Source of the DNA: Desulfobacula sp.
GTDB taxonomy: Bacteria > Desulfobacterota > Desulfobacteria > Desulfobacterales > Desulfobacteraceae
Direction: 5' to 3'
Assembly (NCBI GenBank): GCA_023144585.1
Contig: JAGLFI010000032.1
Coordinates: 1-9,411, forward strand
DNA: 9,411 nt
Shown: one piece after another, positions 1 through 7,465 of the stretch
Numbering within the stretch: position 1 is the stretch's first letter
How the letters are laid out: each line of letters begins with the position of its first letter
The notes under the pieces: model-generated
The model's input: the letters and a program-made list of their open reading frames with translations, nothing else
What the model was told of the DNA's origin: nothing
The model's database searches: none
Program-made: the position numbers and the translations under genes

Positions 1-1532
1 TCATCATAGCTGCCATTGTATGGCTGCTGCCAACATTTTTAAATTGCTGGCCCCATAAAAAGATTAATCTTGGACTGGATCTTCAAGGGGGGATGCATCT
101 TGTACTTGAAGTTCAAAATATTAAAGCCGTTGAAGCAGAAGTAGAAAGAACCATTCAAGAAATTAAAAAACAGCTGAAAAAAGAAGGCGTGAAGCATCTG
201 GGTATTTCCCGTCTTAAAGACAACTCTATTCTTGCAAAATTCCAAGGGGATGAAAACAAGTCCGGATTTGAAACTATTCTGTTCAAAAATTTTGAAAACC
301 TCATCACTCAAAAACCACAATCAGATAACAATGGTATCACCTTTAAATTATCCCTGCCGGAAAAAGAGACGGATAATATTAAAAAAATGGCCACTGAGCA
401 GGCGCTGGAAACCATTCGCAACAGAATTGATGAGTTTGGTGTAAGTGAGCCGGATATCAGAATACAGGGTGGAAACAGGATTCTGATACAGCTTCCAGGT
501 ATTAAGGACCCTGAAAGAGCAAAAGACCTGATCGGGAAAACAGCTCAATTAACATTTCAGCTCGTAGATGAGGATGCTGATGTTAATTCAGCCATCAATG
601 GAACCCCTCCCGTCGGGGACGAGATACTCTATCAAAATAAATATAATCCAGGCTCAGGCACTTCAACTAAAATTCCTTTTTTGATCAAAAAAAGAGTCCT
701 TCTGGATGGCAGCCTCTTAACCAATGCCAGGGTTGAATTTGACCAGTTTCAGCAAGCCCAAGTGGGTATTGAATTTAATAGAAAGGGTGCCAGAATTTTT
801 GATCGTATCACCGGAGAAAATATCCACAAACGCCTTGCCATCGTACTTGATAATTCCGTATATTCTGCACCGGTCATTCAAGATAGAATTGCCGGAGGGA
901 AAGCCGTGATAACCGGGAATTTTACTTTAAATGAAGCAAAGGATCTCGCCATTGCCTTGAGAGCAGGTTCTCTGCCTGCACCTGTCAAGATCATTGAAGA
1001 GCGCACGGTTGGTCCAACACTTGGTTCGGACTCCATCCGTACGGGCGTTATTTCTATGCTTGTCGGCGGAATTCTTGTGATCCTGTTAATGGCTGTGTAC
1101 TATAAAAAGGCCGGTTTGATCGCTGATCTGGCACTGACCATTAATATTATTCTTATCGGAGGAGGACTGGCAGCATTCCAGGCCACCTTAACTTTGCCCG
1201 GAATTGCAGGTATCATTCTTACCATCGGCATGGCGGTTGATGCCAATGTTATTATTTTTGAAAGAATCAGAGAAGAACTGAGATCCGGTAAAACAGCCCT
1301 GGCATCTGTTATAGGGGGATTTGACAGAGCAACCATGACAATTCTTGATGCCAACGTGACTACCATTATTGCAGCCCTGGTTCTTTACCAATATGGTACA
1401 GGTCCGATTAAAGGCTTTGCCGTCACACTTTGTCTTGGTATTATTGCAAGTCTTTTTACAGCACTGGTTCTTTCAAAAAGCATTTTGATTTTTACTCTTA
1501 AACATAAAAAATCGTCAAAACTAAGCATATAA
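1..1532 (+). CDS. secD: Protein translocase subunit SecD (5' partial)
   Basis: SecD is the inner-membrane subunit that, with SecF, uses the proton motive force to complete export of proteins through SecYEG. The reading frame is open to the left edge (first full codon at position 3). The first ATG, at 93, lies inside the conserved GLDLQGG motif (72-92) and is not the start; the end of TM1 (IIAAIVWLLP) is visible before it. About 509 residues are seen, probably all but a few. In order these are the periplasmic P1 region, the conserved segment GVSEPDIRIQGGNRILIQLPG, the block around VLDNSVYSAPV and ITGNF, the ERTVGPTLGSDSI lead-in to the membrane part, and five further TM helices. GMAVDANVIIFERI holds the Asp that is important for proton coupling in E. 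coli SecD. The stop is followed 12 nt later by secF. Identification is very secure; only the start is missing. Confidence 0.97.
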   Translation, partial: IIAAIVWLLPTFLNCWPHKKINLGLDLQGGMHLVLEVQNIKAVEAEVERTIQEIKKQLKKEGVKHLGISRLKDNSILAKFQGDENKSGFETILFKNFENLITQKPQSDNNGITFKLSLPEKETDNIKKMATEQALETIRNRIDEFGVSEPDIRIQGGNRILIQLPGIKDPERAKDLIGKTAQLTFQLVDEDADVNSAINGTPPVGDEILYQNKYNPGSGTSTKIPFLIKKRVLLDGSLLTNARVEFDQFQQAQVGIEFNRKGARIFDRITGENIHKRLAIVLDNSVYSAPVIQDRIAGGKAVITGNFTLNEAKDLAIALRAGSLPAPVKIIEERTVGPTLGSDSIRTGVISMLVGGILVILLMAVYYKKAGLIADLALTINIILIGGGLAAFQATLTLPGIAGIILTIGMAVDANVIIFERIREELRSGKTALASVIGGFDRATMTILDANVTTIIAALVLYQYGTGPIKGFAVTLCLGIIASLFTALVLSKSILIFTLKHKKSSKLSI

Positions 1533-1544
1533 AGGAAATAAATA

Positions 1545-2576
1545 ATGCAGATTATCAAGTCTGATATCAATATAGACTTTATTAGTAAACAAAAAATCGG
1601 ATTTGCTTTATCACTTATCCTAATTCTTTTAAGTGTCGGGTCTCTTATTATTCATAAAGGATCTAACTATGGAATTGATTTTGTTGGCGGAACATTAATC
1701 CAGATCAAATTTTCCCAACAGGTCCCTGTCGGGAAAATACGATCCGGCCTTTCCAACATAGGCTTTAAGGATGCTTCAGTACAGAATTTCGGGCATGATA
1801 TTGACCATGAATTTTTAATCCGGACAAGTAATTTAGAAATGACCCGCAAAGGATTGTCACAATCTATTTCCGAAGCAATCAAAGCATCCACCGGAATTGC
1901 TCCTGAAATCAGAAGAGTGGAGATGGTTGGACCCCAGGTTGGTGCGGATTTAAGGAAAAAAGCTCTTTTAGCCGTATTTTATTCTTTACTCTTTATTACC
2001 ATATATATTTCAGGCAGATTCGAATTAAAATGGATGTTGTCAGGCATAACAGCCGGCTCGTTAATGACCGCTGTATATTTTTTGTCTGTATTTAATGTAG
2101 GTATTGCAGTTCTGATTACAGCAGCCTTAGTCATAACCCTGGCATTATTCTGGGTCTTACGACTTAAATATGCCATGGGTGCCATTGTTGCACTATTACA
2201 CGATGTATTGATAACAGTGGGTATTTTTTCAATTTTAAATCTGGATTTTTCTTTGCCAATTATTGCAGCACTGTTGACCATCATCGGGTATTCATTAAAT
2301 GATACCATTATTGTTTTTGACAGAATAAGGGAAAATATAAAGGGCGTAAAAACCATGGATACCTTTCCCGCTCTGCTTAACAAAAGTATTAATCAGACAC
2401 TTTCAAGAACAATTTTAACATCAGTAACGACATTAGTCGTGCTGATTCCACTCTATTTTCTTGGGGGTGAGATTATTCACAACTTTGCATTTGCAATGAT
2501 TATTGGTGTCATTATTGGGACATATTCTTCCATATTTATAGCCAGTCCGATTGTTCTTGCTGCTAGCAAAAGGTAA
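1545..2576 (+). CDS. secF: Protein translocase subunit SecF with an extra membrane hairpin
   Basis: Partner of SecD in the SecDF(YajC) complex of the inner membrane. The ATG at 1545 has an AAAGGAAA ribosome site about 8 nt upstream. The 343-residue protein shows TM1 (about 18-36), the motif YGIDFVGGT (42-50), a periplasmic P1 domain (about 51-135), EMVGPQVGADLR (126-137), TM2 (about 138-156) and RFE (158-160). The canonical ALLHDVLIT (216-224, with conserved Asp220), IIGYSLNDTIIVFDRIREN (246-264) and two last TM helices follow. Between RFE and KYAMGAIVALLHD lie about 48 residues with two additional hydrophobic helices (about 164-183 and 186-205). A typical SecF, such as the 323-residue E. coli protein, lacks them. 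The insert resembles the hairpin that follows it (see findings). The frame is continuous, with no sign of sequencing error. Function as SecF is secure; the role of the insert is unknown. Confidence 0.97.
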   Translation: MQIIKSDINIDFISKQKIGFALSLILILLSVGSLIIHKGSNYGIDFVGGTLIQIKFSQQVPVGKIRSGLSNIGFKDASVQNFGHDIDHEFLIRTSNLEMTRKGLSQSISEAIKASTGIAPEIRRVEMVGPQVGADLRKKALLAVFYSLLFITIYISGRFELKWMLSGITAGSLMTAVYFLSVFNVGIAVLITAALVITLALFWVLRLKYAMGAIVALLHDVLITVGIFSILNLDFSLPIIAALLTIIGYSLNDTIIVFDRIRENIKGVKTMDTFPALLNKSINQTLSRTILTSVTTLVVLIPLYFLGGEIIHNFAFAMIIGVIIGTYSSIFIASPIVLAASKR

Positions 2577-2580
2577 TTTT

Positions 2581-3279
2581 ATGCCTGGTTTGAAAAACCA
2601 TTTATATAAAACTATTTTTCTTCTCATCTTATCGTTATTTTTTGTTTCCTGTAGCTCCATGGATTATTTTAAAGGTTCGACAGGAAACAATGAAGAGAAA
2701 ATATCTGATCAGATAAAGATAGCAGGACTGGAATCGGAGCTAACTGATATTAAAAACAATCAAGCAGATTTAAACCTTCAAATGAAAGATAAGGACACCG
2801 CTATACAGGAACTTCAGGGCAACATTCGTAAATTAAAAAAAAAAATCTCCGTCCTTGAAAAAACCAAAACAGCCGTAGAACCTGTTCGAAAAAAAAAAGA
2901 AGTTACAACGCCTGCTATTCTCTATAAAAAAGCAAGAAATCTTTTAATTGAAAACAATTTCAAGGATGCTGCCGACCTGTTCACTAAGTTTATTAGAACC
3001 TATCCTCAAAACGCCCTTGCAGACAATGCCGCATACTGGCTGGGTGAATGTCACTATTCCATGGGGGATTATAAAAAAGCAATCCTTGTATTCAAGGATT
3101 TGACCAAAAAATATCCAAAATCAGAAAAAGTTCCGGATGCAATTTTAAAACTGGGCTATTCATATCTGTCTTTAGATGATTCTAACCGGGCACATCATTA
3201 TTTAACAAAAGTGATAAAAAAATATCCTTTTTCACCGTCAGCAGACAAAGCTCAACAAAAACTGAGGAGTTTTGAATAA
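2581..3279 (+). CDS. cpoB: CpoB/YbgF-like TPR lipoprotein
   Basis: The architecture matches CpoB (YbgF), which coordinates the Tol-Pal system with peptidoglycan synthesis at the division site in E. coli. I place the start at the ATG at 2581, because AAAGG sits 7-8 nt upstream across the secF stop and a normal signal peptide results; an in-frame ATG at 2551 would overlap secF by 26 nt. The 232-residue product has a lipoprotein signal ending in FFVSC (Cys24, Ser at +2, suggesting outer-membrane sorting). A charged coiled-coil stretch follows (about 40-95), then a Lys-rich linker and three TPR-type repeats (about 112-142, 148-179, 185-216) with the family phrases ADNAAYWLGECHY, GDYKKAI and KYPKSEKVPDAILKLG. 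No tol or pal gene is visible; it sits behind secF instead. An outer-membrane assembly TPR lipoprotein (BamD-like) is less likely. Two long A-tracts lie inside the gene. Confidence 0.85.
   Translation: MPGLKNHLYKTIFLLILSLFFVSCSSMDYFKGSTGNNEEKISDQIKIAGLESELTDIKNNQADLNLQMKDKDTAIQELQGNIRKLKKKISVLEKTKTAVEPVRKKKEVTTPAILYKKARNLLIENNFKDAADLFTKFIRTYPQNALADNAAYWLGECHYSMGDYKKAILVFKDLTKKYPKSEKVPDAILKLGYSYLSLDDSNRAHHYLTKVIKKYPFSPSADKAQQKLRSFE
2835..2845 (+). repeat. A11 homopolymer within cpoB
   Basis: Eleven consecutive A encode part of a Lys-rich stretch at the end of the coiled coil. A second tract of ten A lies at 2889-2898. Both keep the frame as given. Such tracts can cause replication or transcriptional slippage. 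Confidence 0.9.
2889..2898 (+). repeat. A10 homopolymer within cpoB
   Basis: Ten consecutive A in the Lys-rich linker just before the first TPR repeat, 43 nt after the A11 tract. A one-base change here would remove all TPR repeats from the product. Confidence 0.9.
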
Positions 3280-3293
3280 TACCCATTTTAAGA

Positions 3294-4448
3294 ATGCATG
3301 ATTCTTTTGAAAAATATTTACCCTGGTTTATTCTAAGGGAAGTTCCATTTCTGGGTAATACTATGTATAAGAAATTGATTGATCAATTTCATTTGCCTGA
3401 AAATATTTTAAAGGCTTCTGAAACCCAGCTTGGAAGGGTTGATAAAATTTCTAAAAAAATAATAAAAGGCATCACAAATCACAAAGCCTTTCAAGATAAA
3501 GCCAAAAAAGAATTAGATCTGATTTTTAAAAAAAATATTAAAATAATAACAATGACCGATTCTTCTTATCCTGTTTTATTAAAGCAGATTATAGACCCGC
3601 CCCCCTTTTTAACCTACCTGGGTCAACTGGATAATAGTTCCCCCTGTATATCTGTCATTGGCTCAAGGACTGCGACTTCATATGGATTGAGTACTTCAGA
3701 AAACCTTTCATATAAACTGGCTAAAAAAGGGTTTCAAATTGTCAGCGGCATGGCAAGAGGGATTGATGCCATGGCACATAAAGGTGCCTTAAAAGCCCAG
3801 GGGAAGACCATTGCAGTAATGGGTTCCGGATTGAATAAAATATATCCCAGAGAGAATACGCGTCTGTTTAAAACAATTGCACAAAAAGGAATAGTTTTTT
3901 CAGAATTTAAGGTCAATACCGATCCATTCCCTTCAAATTTTCCCATTCGAAACCGAATTATTGCAGGACTATCCTGTGGAAGCATTGTTGTTGAAGCAGC
4001 AAAAAGAAGTGGTTCACTCATCACTGCCCGACTGGCCGCTGAATATAACCGCGAAGTATTTGCCGTTCCCGGAAGTATAAAATCAAAAAAAAGCGAGGGA
4101 ACACATTCTCTGCTGAAACAAGGTGCCAGGCTTGTGGAAAATGAAATGGATATCATTGATGAACTCCACCATTTTATTCATGAAAAAAAAGAAATCCACC
4201 AAGAAGTATCTTCACAGTCTTTACAATCTGCACAAAAGCAAAATTTCACCCATTATAAAAATTCGCACCTCAATACATATAAAATTAAACCTTTTTTAGA
4301 ACCCTACCCTGTCCATATTGATGTCTTGATTGAAAAAAGCAAGATGGAGTGTTCACAAGTCACATCCCAGTTACTGGATCTGGAACTGGAGGGCATTGTG
4401 ATCCGCCATCAGAATAATTACTATTCAATTTCGGAGGAAACCCATTGA
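3294..4448 (+). CDS. dprA: DNA-processing protein DprA (Smf)
   Basis: DprA binds incoming single-stranded DNA in the cytoplasm and loads RecA during natural transformation; it is also widespread in bacteria not known to be competent. The 384-residue product has an N-terminal helical region (about 1-100) and the Rossmann-like DNA-binding core: VIGSRTATSYG (121-131), SGMARGIDAMAHKGAL (151-166), GSGLNKIYPREN (177-188), FPIRNRIIAGLS (216-227), EAAKRSGSLITA (234-245), VPG (258-260) and GTHSLLKQGA (269-278). A low-complexity Gln/Ser/His linker (about 296-330) leads to a C-terminal winged-helix-like domain (about 335-380), as in many full-length DprA proteins. The ATG at 3294 gives the usual family N-terminus but has only a poor Shine-Dalgarno (TTAAGA too close), so translation may be low or coupled to cpoB, 14 nt upstream. 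All core motifs are present. Confidence 0.95.
   Translation: MHDSFEKYLPWFILREVPFLGNTMYKKLIDQFHLPENILKASETQLGRVDKISKKIIKGITNHKAFQDKAKKELDLIFKKNIKIITMTDSSYPVLLKQIIDPPPFLTYLGQLDNSSPCISVIGSRTATSYGLSTSENLSYKLAKKGFQIVSGMARGIDAMAHKGALKAQGKTIAVMGSGLNKIYPRENTRLFKTIAQKGIVFSEFKVNTDPFPSNFPIRNRIIAGLSCGSIVVEAAKRSGSLITARLAAEYNREVFAVPGSIKSKKSEGTHSLLKQGARLVENEMDIIDELHHFIHEKKEIHQEVSSQSLQSAQKQNFTHYKNSHLNTYKIKPFLEPYPVHIDVLIEKSKMECSQVTSQLLDLELEGIVIRHQNNYYSISEETH
4433..4447 (+). promoter_or_regulatory. Ribosome binding site and TTG start of topA
   Basis: GGAGG at 4433-4437 is followed by a 7-nt spacer and TTG at 4445. The TTG shares TGA with the dprA stop (TTGA overlap). This is the strongest Shine-Dalgarno in the operon and fixes the topA start: the protein then begins MTKPLIIVESPTK, the expected TopA N-terminus. 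No ATG occurs nearby in frame. Confidence 0.9.
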
Positions 4449-6712
4449 CAAAACCCCTCATCATCGTCGAGTCCCCAACAAAAATAAAGACATTAAAAAA
4501 ATACGTGGGAAAACAATTCAATATCGCTGCAAGTGCCGGTCATATCAGGGATCTTCCCATTAAAACACTTGGGATTGATATTGATAAAAAATTTAAGGCC
4601 AAATATGTCAACATAAAAGATAAATCCAAAGTTATTGTTAATTTAAAAAAACTGGCCAAAAATACAAATGAAATTTATCTGGCTCCTGACCCGGATCGTG
4701 AGGGAGAAGCCATTGCATTCCATATTATGGATATCTTAAAGAAAAAAGACCGAGTTTTTCATCGTATTCTTATCCATGAATTAACAAAAAAGGGCATTCA
4801 AGAGGCGTTACAACACCCCTTGACACCAGATGTGCATAAATATGATGCTCAACAGGCAAGAAGAAAACTTGACAGACTTGTCGGTTATCAGATATCGCCG
4901 CTTTTGTGGCAGAAAGTCCAGAGAGGATTAAGTGCAGGAAGGGTTCAATCTGTTGCGGTAAAGATTATTTGTAACAGGGAAAGAGAAATGCGAAAATTTG
5001 TTACCCAGGAATTCTGGACTATCACAGCAGATCTTCTTGCGCAGTTTCCTCCTGGTTTTAATGCCGGTCTCATTAAAATTGATACTGAAAAGGTAAAGAT
5101 TGATAATGAAAAACAGGCCTCTAAAATTGTAAAAAGCCTTGAAAAAGAAGACTTTATTGTTCACCAAATCAAGACCAAAACAATAAAAAGAAATCCTTCA
5201 CCCCCCTATATTACCAGTAAACTTCAACAGGATGCCATTAATCGCCTTAGATTTTCTGCAAAAAAAACCATGATGGTTGCCCAACGGCTTTATGAAGGCA
5301 TCGAAATTGGAACAGGCGGACCTGAAGGACTGATCACTTATATGCGCTCGGATTCAACCAGAATTGCACCGGATGCAGCCCAAGAGGCACAACAATTTAT
5401 TTCCCAAAACATTGGAAGTGAATTTGCATTAAGCAAACCGCGCTTCTTTAAAAACAAAAAAAAGGTGCAGGATGCCCATGAGGCGATCCGGCCTACCTCG
5501 GTTTTTCATACACCGGATAAAATCAAAAATTTTTTATCCCCTGATCAATTCAAACTCTATGATCTGATATGGAAACGATTTGTTGCATCACAAATGGCCC
5601 AGGCAATGATTGATCAAAAAACAATTTTAATTCAGGCAAGTCCAAAATATCTATTTTCAGTGAGTGGTTCAACCGTAAAGTTCCCAGGATACATGACTCT
5701 TTTTTCACAAACCCGGGAGTTAACTGAAAAAGATAGTCAACCACTGCCGGAAGTAAAGGAAGGGACACCTCTTAAAACCTTAAAAATTATTCCCAAACAG
5801 CACTTTACAAAACCACCGCCACGCTTTTCCGAGGCAACGCTTGTTAAAGAACTTGAAAAAAACGGTATCGGGCGCCCCAGCACCTATGCCGCAATTCTTA
5901 CAGTGATCCGGGACAAAGGATATGTTGACCTTATAAAACGCTACTTTGTTCCAAGTGAACTCGGATTTATTGTAAATGACTTGCTGGTCTCCTGTTTCCC
6001 CAATATTTTAAATATCTCGTTTACAGCCCAGATGGAAAATAATCTTGATGATGTCGAAAAAGGCAGTTTAGAAGAAGTCCAGTTGTTAACCGATTTTTAT
6101 TCCTCATTTAAAAAGAGTCTGGACGCTGCAAGCGAAGATATGATCAGTGTAAAAGGTGTCGGCGTTCCAACCGAGTTAGCCTGTCCCTCCTGTGGGAAAC
6201 AATTAAATATAAAAATTGGCAGAAACGGACATTTTCTTGCCTGTACCGGATATCCCGAATGTTCATTTACCAGCAATTATCTTCGAGATGAAAAAGGCGG
6301 AGTTTCCATTGTTGAAAAAATCATAGATAACACCAAGGTCAAAGACTGTATTAAATGCGGCAAGCCCATGGTTCAAAAAGAGGGCCGTTTCGGCCTGTTC
6401 CTCGCCTGTACCGGATACCCCGACTGCAAGCATACTGAATCAGTCAATGGCGAACAAAGCGGTAAAGATATCGGCGTAAAATGTCCTGAAACCAATTGTT
6501 CAGGAACAATTATTGAGAGGAAATCAAGAAGAGGAAAAATCTTTTTCGGATGTTCAAACTACCCAAACTGCACATTTGCATCATGGGACAAACCCGTTGA
6601 TAGACCCTGCCCTGATTGCAATTCACCCTATCTTGTTGAAAAAGAGACCAAAAGGGAAGGGAAATTTTTAAAATGTCCTAACAGGGAGTGTAGTTTCAAA
6701 GAGCATCTATAA
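4445..6712 (+). CDS. topA: DNA topoisomerase I (type IA)
   Basis: TopA relaxes negatively supercoiled DNA by cutting one strand through a 5'-phosphotyrosine link. The 755-residue protein starts at TTG with the Toprim domain: IIVESPTK with Glu9, and PDPDREGE with the metal-binding DxDxxE residues Asp82, Asp84 and Glu88. It continues with GYQISPLLW (147-155), GLSAGRVQSVAVK (161-173), the catalytic Tyr299 in EGLITYMRSDSTR (294-306, with Arg301), DAHEAIRPT (343-351) and GIGRPSTYAAIL (475-486). The C-terminus has four zinc ribbons with cysteines at 580/583/600/606, 635/638/655/661, 680/685/703/709 and 722/725/744/749. E. coli TopA (865 residues) has three zinc ribbons plus two zinc-less ones, so this tail is shorter but fully zinc-type. 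The gene is last in the plus-strand run and converges with efp, with 18 nt between the stops and no clear terminator. Confidence 0.98.
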   Translation: MTKPLIIVESPTKIKTLKKYVGKQFNIAASAGHIRDLPIKTLGIDIDKKFKAKYVNIKDKSKVIVNLKKLAKNTNEIYLAPDPDREGEAIAFHIMDILKKKDRVFHRILIHELTKKGIQEALQHPLTPDVHKYDAQQARRKLDRLVGYQISPLLWQKVQRGLSAGRVQSVAVKIICNREREMRKFVTQEFWTITADLLAQFPPGFNAGLIKIDTEKVKIDNEKQASKIVKSLEKEDFIVHQIKTKTIKRNPSPPYITSKLQQDAINRLRFSAKKTMMVAQRLYEGIEIGTGGPEGLITYMRSDSTRIAPDAAQEAQQFISQNIGSEFALSKPRFFKNKKKVQDAHEAIRPTSVFHTPDKIKNFLSPDQFKLYDLIWKRFVASQMAQAMIDQKTILIQASPKYLFSVSGSTVKFPGYMTLFSQTRELTEKDSQPLPEVKEGTPLKTLKIIPKQHFTKPPPRFSEATLVKELEKNGIGRPSTYAAILTVIRDKGYVDLIKRYFVPSELGFIVNDLLVSCFPNILNISFTAQMENNLDDVEKGSLEEVQLLTDFYSSFKKSLDAASEDMISVKGVGVPTELACPSCGKQLNIKIGRNGHFLACTGYPECSFTSNYLRDEKGGVSIVEKIIDNTKVKDCIKCGKPMVQKEGRFGLFLACTGYPDCKHTESVNGEQSGKDIGVKCPETNCSGTIIERKSRRGKIFFGCSNYPNCTFASWDKPVDRPCPDCNSPYLVEKETKREGKFLKCPNRECSFKEHL
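6236..6426 (+). repeat. Repeated zinc-ribbon segment in topA
   Basis: The 26-nt stretches at 6236-6261 and 6401-6426 differ at only three positions, two of them silent; the third swaps Glu for Asp in the phrase LACTGYPEC / LACTGYPDC. They are 165 nt (55 codons) apart, one zinc-ribbon unit. They code for the second half of ribbons 1 and 2. Confidence 0.8.
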
Positions 6713-6730
6713 AATTGTTAAACTGCATTA

Positions 6731-7294
6731 TTATTCATTAACCCTTTCAACATATTCCCGGGTTCTGGTATCAATTTTTACCATTTGGCCTTCATCTATA
6801 AAAAGCGGAACCTGAACTTCAAATCCTGTTTCAAGCGTCGCAGGCTTTGTGCTTCCAGTGGCAGTATCACCTTTTGCCCAGGGTTCTGATTTGACAACTT
6901 TAAGATTAATAAAATTGGGCAGTGTCACAGCAATGGGCTGACCATTGAACAAGAGAATTGTGCAAACTATATTATCCTTTAACAGGTCTATTACATCCCC
7001 TAATTGATCTTTGCTAAGAAAATATTGTTCATAATTGGATGTATTCATAAAACAACAGCTGTCTTTATCAGAATAAAGATATTCCATTTCCTGTTCATCA
7101 AGATCAGCTCTTTTAAACTTGTCACCGGATCGATATGTCCGTTCGAACTGGCGTCCAGTGATCATATTTTTTAATTTGCATTTATAAAGAGATTGGCCTT
7201 TCCCGGGTTTTTTAAATTCAAAGCTAATAATAATATAAGGTTCACCATCTATTTCAAATTTCAAACCCTTTCTCAAATCACTTGCTAAATACAT
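6731..7294 (-). CDS. efp: Elongation factor P
   Basis: EF-P binds the ribosome between the P and E sites and rescues translation stalled at consecutive prolines. The 187-residue length is normal. The N-terminal KOW-like domain has the loop KKPGKGQS, with Lys32 at the tip where E. coli EF-P Lys34 is beta-lysylated; this suggests a lysine-type modification (EpmA/EpmB), though no modifying gene is in the window. The middle OB domain follows, and the C-terminal OB domain has the signature KGDTATGSTKPATLETG and ends IDTRTREYVERVNE. An AGGAG ribosome site (plus positions 7301-7305) is 6 nt before the ATG. The paralogue YeiP is less likely because of the PGKG loop and the standard C-terminal signature. 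It is transcribed alone, opposite to both neighbours. Confidence 0.96.
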   Translation of the reverse strand: MYLASDLRKGLKFEIDGEPYIIISFEFKKPGKGQSLYKCKLKNMITGRQFERTYRSGDKFKRADLDEQEMEYLYSDKDSCCFMNTSNYEQYFLSKDQLGDVIDLLKDNIVCTILLFNGQPIAVTLPNFINLKVVKSEPWAKGDTATGSTKPATLETGFEVQVPLFIDEGQMVKIDTRTREYVERVNE

Positions 7295-7344
7295 GTAATA
7301 CTCCTAAATTTATCTTTCAAGAATAACAATTTTTATCACTATCT

Positions 7345-7365
7345 CCCTTTTAATCATATTAAGGG
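7345..7365. promoter_or_regulatory. Imperfect palindrome in the efp / sensor divergent region
   Basis: CCC and GGG at the ends and TTAAT/ATTAA arms around a CAT centre form an interrupted inverted repeat, with two unpaired T in the left arm. It lies about 50 nt upstream of the efp start in the only divergent intergenic region of the window, so it could be an operator or overlap a promoter. I could not pick out a convincing -35/-10 pair on either strand. Confidence 0.25.
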
Positions 7366-7382
7366 TAAATTGGCAACCTTCA

Positions 7383-7391
7383 GGGGGGAGG
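7383..7391 (+). promoter_or_regulatory. Orphan purine-rich Shine-Dalgarno-like site
   Basis: A run of six G then AGG forms a near-perfect anti-16S match (GGAGG at 7387-7391) upstream of the heme sensor gene, but no ATG or GTG follows at normal distance. The nearest usable start is a TTG at 7404 (spacer 12), which opens a nine-codon ORF ending in TGA at 7431-7433 and overlapping an in-frame ATG of the sensor gene at 7430 (ATGA). It may serve a leader peptide or be the relic of an older start. Confidence 0.35.
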
Positions 7392-7465
7392 AAATAGAGA
7401 TACTTGTTAATCTCCATTGCTTTTTTTTTATGAAAGTGCATGGTAATAGAGTGGAAAAAAATGAA

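Noticed and set aside
93..1532. ATG at 93 as the start of secD
   Set aside because: The upstream codons from position 3 encode the end of TM1 and the conserved GLDLQGG motif in the same frame, so the gene begins outside the window.
1979..2383. 134-residue minus-strand ORF opposite secF (also 3734-4156 opposite dprA)
   Set aside because: Both lie wholly opposite strong genes, have no recognisable domains or ribosome sites, and are antisense shadows.
2551..2580. ATG at 2551 as the start of the lipoprotein
   Set aside because: It overlaps secF by 26 nt and adds ten residues before an already complete lipoprotein signal; the ATG at 2581 has its own ribosome site.
6713..6730. Terminator between topA and efp
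   Set aside because: Only 18 nt separate the two stop codons, and I see no stem-loop with a T-run.
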